From NCBI GenBank assembly GCA_964626265.1, contig CAZVCG010000033.1, positions 1-20,997 on the forward strand: DNA of 20,997 bases, in the 5' to 3' direction. This stretch comes from CAZVCG01 sp964626265 (GTDB taxonomy: Bacteria > Pseudomonadota > Alphaproteobacteria > UBA9219). Made by a program: the position numbers and the translations under genes. The notes under the pieces were generated by a model that was not told the origin of the DNA, made no database searches, and saw only the letters and a program-made list of their open reading frames with translations. Shown here one piece after another: positions 15,096 through 20,997 of this stretch (positions are counted from its first letter, which is position 1; each line of letters starts with the position of its first letter).

Positions 15096-16707
15096 ATGAA
15101 TCGTCACGAACGCCGAATGGTCAATAAAAGGGGGTCCCAGCCACAAGAAGCGCCATCGACCGTTCCCTTGTTGCTTCAAGGGGCAATAGGGCATCATCAA
15201 CAAGGCCGGTTGGCGGAGGCCGAACGGCTATACAGGCAAGTATTGGAGATTGAGGCCAACAACGCTGACGCCTTGCATCTTCTTGGCGTTATCGCTTTTC
15301 AAACAGGTCACAATCAAGAGGCCGCCAATCTTATCGCCCGCGCGCTCGAACGGGATACAAGAGCGCCCCAATACCATCAACTACGCGAACGCGCTGAGGA
15401 ACCTAGGCAGGCTTAAGGAAGCCAAGACGCACTGTGAACGCGCAATAGCCCTTAAGCCGGATTATGCCGACGCTCTCAACAACCTAAGCAACATCCTCAA
15501 CGAACTCAACAAACCAAGAGAGGCCGAAGCCAACGCCAGGCAAGCCTTGTCTTATGCATCCAACCATGCGCCCGCATACAACAATCTCGGGGTTTCTTTA
15601 TTTAACCAAAGAAAATTTAACGAAGCTGCGGATTGTTACGATCGCGCGATCGCGCTTAACCCCCGTATGATCGACGCCCACATCAACCTTGGCAACCTGA
15701 ACGTCAAGCGGGGCCGCGTTGACGAAGCTCTGGCGCTTTTCGAACGCGCTGCGTCAATCGACCCATCAAACGCCAACGCTCGCTATTATGTAGCTGCGAT
15801 GCAGATTTTACGCGCGCCCATGGCAGAATGGAAAACCATAGCTCAACGATATCTTGCGGGGGGCCAACCCTCGCCCGTTCAGAAGCTGGAAATTCTTGTT
15901 AATCTGGCCATTCACTATTGGGCGCAAGACGAGCTAGCAAGCCTTTACGATACGCTTACGGCTTGCGTCCTGATATCCGATAATCTGGGCGATGTTCCCC
16001 TAAAAAACGTCGACAGTTTGCGGGCCTATGTCGATTATCTCGCGAAGCTTCATGCTTATGCGTCTTCACGCCCGATCGGCTCGACAGTGACACAACAACT
16101 TGCCGTAATCGGCGACAGCCATAGCCTCGGCTATGTTGATTCACATCTCGATTATCAGGGAAGCACATATGCGGCAAAACCCCATCTAATTATCGGGTGC
16201 AAGGCTTGGCATCTTGCCCAAAAGACGCCTAACCAATTTTTGTGGTCATTCGACAATATCCTCAAACGCCTCACGCCGTTTACGCCCGTTTATCTCGTCT
16301 TTGGCGAAATCGACTGCCGTTTTAACGAAGGCATTCTTCGGCACGTCAAGAAACAAGGAGTCGACTTACGCGCGAATATCGAGGCCTGTGTTCGCCCCTA
16401 TGTGCGTAATGCCGTAGGACGCTCGGCGAAACGCAACCTCAACGTCTCGTTTGTTAACGTGCCTGCGCCGAATCTTGATTATCTATGTGCGCATGAAAAG
16501 GACTTTACCTCCACGGATGCGCCGCTCCTTATCGATACCATCCGGATGTTCAATGAGGTTTTGAAGGAGGAAGCGACACGTCAAGGATGTTCCGTAATCG
16601 ACGTTTATGCCCTCACGGTTTCGCCGGACGGCAGCTCCAATGGCCAACATCATATTGATGGCTATCACCATAAGTCCGAGATCCTTGCTTTGGCCAAGTC
16701 CATCTAA
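15096..16707 (+). pseudogene. TPR-repeat protein with C-terminal SGNH-hydrolase-like domain, single frameshift
   Basis: Two overlapping frames belong to one protein of about 536 residues. The first (ATG 15096, AAAGGA upstream) encodes TPR units to about 15365 and then runs to a stop at 15416. The second continues the next TPR (NYANALRNLGRLKEAKTHCE) to 16707. Removing one base from the CCCC run at 15366-15369 joins them smoothly as RAPNTINYANALR. About five TPRs are followed by an SGNH-type domain: GDSH (16111-16122), GEID in place of G-x-N-D (16303-16314), and DGYH near the end (16657-16668), the block V Asp-His. Such domains are acyl- or polysaccharide esterases. It is either a real frameshift mutation or a sequencing error; the downstream frame is otherwise intact. 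Confidence 0.8.
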
Positions 16708-16759
16708 AACACTATTTTAATCTTTTTATGTATGATGTTGTTCGTGCAGGGGTGTTTAC

Positions 16760-17767
16760 GTGTTTTTCGCGCCAAAAAAATATGACGCTGTTGGTTTGGG
16801 TCGATCCTATATGGACGCCTTTTGCTATGTTCCGCAGGGGTTCGCCGCAGGTTTCGAAATCCCTGCGGAAAGCGGCCTTCGCGTAACTCCTGAACGCCTA
16901 CAGGAAATCCTTAAGGCCGCATCAGACCACGGCGTAACGTTTTTGCCGGGCGGCTCCGTCGCCAACACGATGGCTGGCGTAGCGGCTTTGGGCGGCAAGG
17001 CGGGATATTTCGGCAAATTTTTTTCCGATGAACTGGGCAAACGTTTCGCGAAAGACCTCAAAATACGTGGCATAGACCTGTTGTGCAAACCGGCCTCCGG
17101 CATAGAGCATTCGATATATACTCCCGCCCTCTGCGTCATTTTGGTTGAGCCCGACAAGATAAGCTACATGGCCTATAATCCCGGCTGCGCCGACAATTTC
17201 TCGGCGAAAGATTTTGAAAAATTCGATTTTGCGCGCGCAAAGTATTTCCTCATAGAAACGCATAGTTTACGGGATTCGCCGTTTCGCCAAGACATGCTCG
17301 ATACGATCAAGTTAGCGAAGGCCAAGGGTTGTAAAATCGTTTTTGCTCTGCACGATATCGGCACATGGTGGGCACATAAGGATTTGGCTACCGATATAGT
17401 GGGGCCGCTGGCCGACATAATCCTTTGCTCCCACAACGAGATGAAAGAGTTTGTCGCAGTCCAACCCTTGCCGATCAATAAGGAACAGCTTGTTGTAACC
17501 ACGTTGGGCGTTGAGGGATCACGCGCTCAATTATGCGGCCGAACGATTCATATGCCTGCCTCCAGTAATATCGACATTGAAAATTCGATCGGCGCAGGAG
17601 ATCAGTACCTAGCTGGGCTGTTGATCGGCCTATCCCATGACATGCCGCTTGAAAAATGCATGGAATTGGCCATGTTGAACGCCGAAGCCGTTCTGGAAGA
17701 ACGCGGCGCAAGACCGTCATTTAGCGCCCGCCCAGCATTTAACCTTAAACATCTCCTGAAAAGCTAA
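16760..17767 (+). CDS. PfkB-family carbohydrate/nucleoside kinase
   Basis: This 335-residue protein is of normal family length. It starts at GTG 16760 with AGGGG about 7 nt upstream. The N-terminal substrate motif is LPGGSVANTMAGVAALGG (residues 62-79). The C-terminal ATP/anion-hole motif is ENSIGAGDQYLAG with catalytic Asp281; VVTTLGVEGS (245-254) precedes it as usual. In most PfkB proteins the acidic D-T precedes x-GAGD; here the equivalent is N-S. The family phosphorylates ribose, adenosine, fructose and similar substrates. The N-terminal region (GLGRSYMDAF, GGSVANT) resembles adenosine/ribokinase types, but the substrate is not certain. It lies 52 bp after the TPR/SGNH gene. Confidence 0.9.
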   Translation: MFFAPKKYDAVGLGRSYMDAFCYVPQGFAAGFEIPAESGLRVTPERLQEILKAASDHGVTFLPGGSVANTMAGVAALGGKAGYFGKFFSDELGKRFAKDLKIRGIDLLCKPASGIEHSIYTPALCVILVEPDKISYMAYNPGCADNFSAKDFEKFDFARAKYFLIETHSLRDSPFRQDMLDTIKLAKAKGCKIVFALHDIGTWWAHKDLATDIVGPLADIILCSHNEMKEFVAVQPLPINKEQLVVTTLGVEGSRAQLCGRTIHMPASSNIDIENSIGAGDQYLAGLLIGLSHDMPLEKCMELAMLNAEAVLEERGARPSFSARPAFNLKHLLKS

Positions 17768-18082
17768 GCCTTTATCGTTTTTGCTGGCTTGCCTTGCCGA
17801 CTATTTCGATTTTTGCTAATCTCAAAGAAAACATTCTTTTGAGGATGAATAACATGTTCAAACGTATTTTTGATTTAGTCATGCGCGGCGAAACTCCTTT
17901 TAAGCGATCTTTGCGAGACGTTTGTTCCGTTGGTTCCCCACTTGGCGGACAGTCCACGGTGTCATTAAGGGATGTCCCTCACCGCCCGATTCCTTGCGCC
18001 ACGCTTCCGGAAGACCATACTTTACGCCATCCGCCGAGACCCCGTTTGGGATCCTAAAGTTATCTGGGTCGAAGGTTATTGA
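17768..18082. other. intergenic region between convergent kinase and rpoN genes
   Basis: Apart from the doubtful small frame at 17845, I see no gene. CTTCCGGAAG near 18004-18013 is a 10-bp palindrome. No hairpin with a T-run marks a terminator for either gene. In related bacteria hpf would begin immediately beyond the rpoN stop, at this position. Confidence 0.4.
17845..18057 (+). CDS. possible small protein, doubtful
   Basis: A 70-codon frame begins ATGAATAACATGTTC, with GAGG directly before the first ATG and 9 nt before the second ATG at 17854. The N-terminus (MFKRIFDLVMRGETPFKRSL) is plausible, but the rest is Pro/Arg/Leu-rich without any domain, and overlapping frames on the same strand are as long. 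It lies in the 315-bp gap between the convergent ends of the kinase and rpoN genes, where the proposed inversion endpoint falls, so it may be a fragment. Confidence 0.25.
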   Translation: MNNMFKRIFDLVMRGETPFKRSLRDVCSVGSPLGGQSTVSLRDVPHRPIPCATLPEDHTLRHPPRPRLGS

Positions 18083-19597
18083 TTACTTGCTTCGTTTGTC
18101 CCTTCGCCGCTGGGCCGTGGAGGGGAGGCGGAGGGCTTCGCGGTATTTGGCGACTGTGCGGCGGGCGATGTCGATGCCCTCAAGGCGTAAAATTTCGGCG
18201 AGTTTGTCGTCGGATAAAATCGCTTCCGGTTTTTCGTTAGCGATCAAATCGCGGATGCGTTCGCGCACGGCCAGAGCCGACACGCTTTCCTCGCCGCCCG
18301 TGGTGGCGATGGCGTTCGTGAAAAAGTATTTCAATTCGAACAAGCCACGGGGCGTCGCGATGTATTTGTTTTGCGTGACGCGGCTCACGGTCGACTCGTG
18401 CATTTTCACAGCTTCGGCGATGTCGCGCAGAATGAGAGGGCGCAAATGCTGCACGCCGAATACGAAAAAGCGGTCTTGTTGACGCACGATTTCGGCGGCG
18501 ACTTTGAGGATGGTCGTGGCACGCTGGTGCAAGGCCTTAACAAGCCAGTTGGCTTGTTGCCAACGTTCGCTGAGATATTCCTTGTCTTCCTTGGTGCGGG
18601 CCGAAGCTCGCACGTCGGCGTAATAGCTTTCGTTCGCGAGTACGCGCGGCAGGTTGTGCGCGTTGAGTTCCACGCGCCAGCCGCCGCCAGGCTGAGGGAA
18701 TAGCAATACGTCAGGCGTGACGGGCGGCGCGACATCGGCCGTGAACGCCGTGGCCGGCTTGGGGTTCAGGAGACGGATTTCCTTGAGCATATCGGCGATG
18801 TCGTTCGCATCGACGCCGCAAAGTTTCATGAGCTGTTTTTGCTCGCGCTTGGCGGCGAGATCGAGATTGTCGAGCAGCGTTTGCATGGCGGGGTCCAGCC
18901 GGTTTTTCTCGCGCAGCTGAAGCGCAAGGCATTCCTTGAGCGAGCGCGCGAAAATTCCCGCAGGATCGAGACGTTGCAACCGCGCGATGACGCTTTCAAA
19001 AACTTCCGGCGTTGCGCCGAGTTGCGCGCGGGCGAGTTCAAGATCGGCGGGGAGGTAACCCGCTTCGTCCAAAAGTTCGACAAGCGATACGGCCATGAGG
19101 CGTTCCGCCGGATCGGCAAAATCCACGTGGATTTGTTCCAGCAAATGCTCGCGCAAGCTTGTGCCGGTGGCGACGTTTTGCGCGGCGTAATCGTCGTCAT
19201 CGTCGAATGAGCCCCCGCGCGCCGATGTTCCTGCGCCGCCGATGCCGAAGTCGGGCGTTGAACCTGTCAAGCGCGCACGGTCCCAAACATCAGTCACCTG
19301 TGGCGCGGCGGAAGTCACGGCGCCGGGCGCGAGCGCGGCCGTGGGGCCGGAGCCGACGACGACAGGCGGCCCGATAGCGACGGAGTCCGGTTCCGTCGGC
19401 ACGGTTTGTTTCAAATCGGATGCGTTCGCCGCGCCGTCGTCGGCGCGTTCCAGCAGCGGGTTTTTCTCGATCTCGCCCGCGACGTAATCGCTCGCCTCCA
19501 TATTCGACATCTGCAAAAGCTTGATCGCCTGACGCAACTGGGGCGTCATGACCAGATTTTGCGTTTGCCGCACATCGAGGCGTTGAGAGATGGACAT
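18083..19597 (-). CDS. rpoN: RNA polymerase sigma-54 factor
   Basis: This 504-residue protein carries all regions of sigma-54. Region I is Gln/Leu-rich and contacts activator (RQTQNLVMTPQLRQAIKLLQ, residues 10-29). An acidic, Ala/Pro-rich region II follows (FDDDDD). The core-binding domain includes LDEAGYL and RLDPAGIFARSLKECLALQL. Then comes the helix-turn-helix (LRDIAEAVKMHESTVSRVTQ) and the RpoN box ARRTVAKYRE at about 478-487, which reads the -24 element. It directs transcription of nitrogen, flagellar and other genes with AAA+ activators. The ATG shares its A with the stop of the upstream RAYT gene (TAATG) and has no good ribosome binding site of its own. Downstream hpf-ptsN, normally adjacent, is absent here. 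Confidence 0.96.
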   Translation of the reverse strand: MSISQRLDVRQTQNLVMTPQLRQAIKLLQMSNMEASDYVAGEIEKNPLLERADDGAANASDLKQTVPTEPDSVAIGPPVVVGSGPTAALAPGAVTSAAPQVTDVWDRARLTGSTPDFGIGGAGTSARGGSFDDDDDYAAQNVATGTSLREHLLEQIHVDFADPAERLMAVSLVELLDEAGYLPADLELARAQLGATPEVFESVIARLQRLDPAGIFARSLKECLALQLREKNRLDPAMQTLLDNLDLAAKREQKQLMKLCGVDANDIADMLKEIRLLNPKPATAFTADVAPPVTPDVLLFPQPGGGWRVELNAHNLPRVLANESYYADVRASARTKEDKEYLSERWQQANWLVKALHQRATTILKVAAEIVRQQDRFFVFGVQHLRPLILRDIAEAVKMHESTVSRVTQNKYIATPRGLFELKYFFTNAIATTGGEESVSALAVRERIRDLIANEKPEAILSDDKLAEILRLEGIDIARRTVAKYREALRLPSTAQRRRDKRSK

Positions 19598-20244
19598 TAA
19601 TTTTCAACACAAATTTTCGATGGGGACACAATAACTATTGTGTCCCCATTGTTGTTTAGGGGGATAGAACCAAGAGGACGTAGAGAAAGCTCATTTTCGT
19701 CAAACTGTTTTATCATGTCGTGTCTGAGCAAGCCATTGTGCCAATACGATTCCCAATCATCCAATGAAAAACACGGTTCGACTTTGAAATCGTTTGTGGC
19801 TTCGGGATGTTTGATACGTTGTCGCGCGCTGCTCCAGCGGTAATCACAAGGGTGTTTGCATAATCCCGCGCGTACCGGGTTGAGTTCGACATAGCGCACG
19901 GCTTCGTAAAGATAACGCTCATCCATGGGATAAGAGCCGAAACGGCCCTGCCACAAATAGCCCCGCCAGTCTTTTTTCATGTTCATATAGCGCGTATAGC
20001 GGCGATGCGCTTCACCAATGGGACGTAGGCCGAGATGTTCCGATGGCACCAAAACAAGATGGATATGATTGGGCATAAGGCAATAAGCCTGAACGCGAAG
20101 GCCTGTCTTTTCGCATGTTTCTTTGAGAAGGGAGATGTAAGTTTTATAGTCTTCACCACCAAAAAAGACATCCTGCCGGCGGTTGCCACGCTGAATTACA
20201 TGGTGGGATATGTTGGGTATAACGACGCGGGCTTGTCTTGGCAT
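19597..20244 (-). CDS. REP-associated tyrosine transposase (RAYT), HUH/Y1 family
   Basis: This 215-residue protein starts MPRQARVVIPNISHHVIQRG, a standard RAYT N-terminus. The metal-binding HUH motif is in LMPNHIHLVLV (His60, His62), and the catalytic tyrosine is expected at Tyr118 in RYVELNPVRAGL. RAYTs are single-copy relatives of IS200/IS605 transposases that process REP palindromes and are often domesticated. Palindromic repeats lie on both sides. The left one is inside the coding region, encoding the C-terminal GDTIVIVSP, and the last codon overlaps the rpoN start. All key residues are present and the frame is intact, so it may be active. The ribosome binding site is weak. Confidence 0.92.
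   Translation of the reverse strand: MPRQARVVIPNISHHVIQRGNRRQDVFFGGEDYKTYISLLKETCEKTGLRVQAYCLMPNHIHLVLVPSEHLGLRPIGEAHRRYTRYMNMKKDWRGYLWQGRFGSYPMDERYLYEAVRYVELNPVRAGLCKHPCDYRWSSARQRIKHPEATNDFKVEPCFSLDDWESYWHNGLLRHDMIKQFDENELSLRPLGSIPLNNNGDTIVIVSPSKICVEN
19616..19649 (+). repeat. REP-like palindrome, copy 1 (inside RAYT 3' end, upstream of rpoN)
   Basis: An inverted repeat spans 19620-19649 with two 14-bp arms (ATGGGGACACAATA and its complement) around a 2-bp AC centre. The five bases before it (TTCGA) are also shared with copy 2, giving a 31-bp identical direct repeat at 19616-19646 and 20264-20294. The hairpin ends 22 bp before the rpoN ATG on the minus strand, so it is in the RNA just upstream of rpoN. 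Confidence 0.88.
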
Positions 20245-20263
20245 ATAAAATCATTAAAGAAAA

Positions 20264-20294
20264 TTCGATGGGGACACAATAACTATTGTGTCCC
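20264..20294 (+). repeat. REP-like palindrome, copy 2 (upstream of RAYT)
   Basis: This is identical over 31 bp to 19616-19646 and in the same orientation, 648 bp away. The arms (GGGACACAATA and its complement, 20271-20294) surround an AC centre. The outer C of copy 1 is G here, shortening the stem. It lies 20 bp upstream of the RAYT start codon. Confidence 0.88.
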
Positions 20295-20315
20295 GCGATG
20301 TCCAGAAATTTTCAA

Positions 20316-20341
20316 TGGAAACACAACAGTTATTGTGACAT
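20316..20341 (+). repeat. diverged REP-like copy 3
   Basis: ATGGAAACACAACAGTTATT begins at 20315 and continues into TGTGACAT; it aligns to copies 1 and 2 with several changes, and the preceding AAATTTTC also matches the flank of copy 1. The inner CACAA...TTGTG stem is conserved, while the outer arms no longer pair. It appears to be an older copy in the same orientation. Confidence 0.65.
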
Positions 20342-20383
20342 GCGAAACGTCTTGCCTGTATCACCTGTAAAACACTCAACTTG

Positions 20384-20501
20384 ATCTGACATTTTGGTTG
20401 TTGTTGTGGCATGAAAGCTGTGGGAAACGCCTTTTTGCGTTTTCCACAGACTTTCAGGCCCTTCAGCGACCGTAACCTTAACGAGAAGGAAAATGTCAGA
20501 T
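20384..20501 (+). promoter_or_regulatory. nested inverted repeats in the IS481-type transposase leader
   Basis: ATCTGACATTTT (20384-20395) and AAAATGTCAGAT (20490-20501) are perfect inverted 12-mers; the second arm runs into the transposase start codon (ATG 20500-20502). Between them GAAAGCTGTGGGAAACGC (about 20413-20430) pairs with GCGTTTTCCACAGACTTTC (about 20438-20456) around a T-rich loop. The left arm probably also marks the left end of the IS. A folded transcript would occlude the start, a common way to limit transposase made from outside transcription (inference). Confidence 0.55.
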
Positions 20502-20961
20502 GAACAGCATGGAACAAAGAGTCATCAAGCCAAAGCTTAGGGTTTTGGAACTCGCCAAACGACTGGGCAGCGTAAGCCAAGCCTGCAAAGTGATGGACTA
20601 TAGCCGCGACAGCTTTTACCGTTTTAAAGAGTTGTACGAGAACGGCGGCGAAGAAGCGCTGATGGATATCAGCAAGAAGAAGCCTCTGCTTAAGAACCGC
20701 GTTCCTGAGCATGTTGAGAAAGCAGTTGTTGATCTGGCGACGGACAACCCGGCGCTGGGCCAGCTTCGGGCCGCCAACGAGCTGCAGAAGCGTGGGGTCA
20801 TGGTGTCCTCGACCGGTGTGCGCTCGATTTGGCTGCGGCACGACGTGGAAACGCTGAAGAAACGCCTGAAAGCGCTGGAGGCCAGATCGGCACAGGACGG
20901 TATTCTGCTGACCGATGCACAACTGGCTGCGCTCGAAAAGGCTAGAGCAATTCCCGAGTAG
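20500..20961 (+). pseudogene. IS481-type transposase, N-terminal part only
   Basis: These 153 residues match the helix-turn-helix N-terminal half of IS481-family transposases: LELAKRLGSVSQACKVMDYSRDSFYRFKELYENGG, then a helical connector (PALGQLRAANELQKRGVMVSSTGVRSIWLRHD) and LTDAQLAALEKAR. Relatives continue after this point with a linker and the integrase-core DDE domain. Here the frame ends four codons later (AIPE stop), so the catalytic part is deleted or interrupted at about 20945. The start has AGAAGGA upstream. Nothing after 20961 (36 bp) is identifiable. Confidence 0.82.
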
Positions 20962-20997
20962 GTTGACCTAATTTAGGATTCCCAAGGGGGGAGATTT

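Noticed and set aside
17922..18482. 186-codon plus-strand frame crossing into rpoN
   Set aside because: Most of it is antisense to rpoN; the WFPTWRTVHGV segment looked transposase-like but does not extend to a recognisable motif.
20254..20922. 222-codon minus-strand frame
   Set aside because: It runs antisense through the IS481-type transposase and REP copies; no family features.
5599..20983. 15-bp match ACCTAATTTAGGATT near 5601 and near 20965
   Set aside because: One copy is coding sequence, flanks do not match, and a 15-mer repeated once in 21 kb can arise by chance.
1..20997. CRISPR array, tRNA or rRNA genes
   Set aside because: No regularly spaced repeats, cloverleaf or rRNA-like sequence was visible; the only repeats are the REP-like palindromes and the coding tandem repeat.

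Overview
The window looks like a chromosomal segment of an alphaproteobacterium of moderate GC, possibly of the Rhodospirillales or Micavibrio type; genus not determinable from sequence alone. The main evidence is rpoN (sigma-54), a long-form hpf and ptsN, which form one cluster in most alphaproteobacteria. Cell-envelope genes dominate the rest. There are no rRNA or tRNA genes and no CRISPR array that I can see.

Layout. 1-1.6 kb is a decayed mobile patch: a probably 5'-truncated membrane-anchored protein, an IS5-family (IS427-type) transposase that has lost its C-terminus, and the catalytic tail of a tyrosine recombinase fused to the broken IS end. 1.6-2.7 kb holds a small exported His/Pro/Tyr-rich protein overlapping a TetR-type regulator. 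2.8-4.04 kb is hpf-ptsN behind its own promoter, ending 6 bp from a convergent patatin-like lipoprotein phospholipase. 5.6-8.8 kb has two divergent envelope genes: an unknown exported protein with what looks like a degenerate LytM/M23 domain, and a DUF3300 protein. 8.9-13.1 kb has a nitroreductase, an unrecognised 395-residue protein in the same frame, and a convergent 805-residue Pro/Glu/Arg-rich protein with internal 39-residue repeats. 13.2-15.1 kb is a clear ydbH-ynbE-ydbL operon (AsmA-like intermembrane lipid transport). It is followed by a TPR/SGNH-hydrolase gene with a single frameshift in a C-run and a PfkB-family sugar/nucleoside kinase.

18.1-21 kb carries rpoN on the minus strand. 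Directly upstream sits a RAYT (REP-associated HUH transposase) flanked by near-identical palindromes. Its stop codon overlaps the rpoN start (TAATG), and one palindrome lies both in its own C-terminal codons and just upstream of rpoN. A truncated IS481-type transposase with an elaborate leader hairpin closes the window.

Two structural points stand out. First, rpoN and hpf-ptsN are 14 kb apart and head away from each other; inverting roughly 2.7-18.08 kb would restore rpoN-hpf-ptsN in one direction. Second, the sigma-54 gene has had its 5' neighbourhood taken over by a domesticated-looking RAYT/REP unit. I found no convincing complete, unknown defence-like system. The best candidates for undescribed biology are the RAYT-rpoN coupling, the degenerate M23 protein, and the convergent pair of unrecognised proteins at 9.5-13.1 kb.
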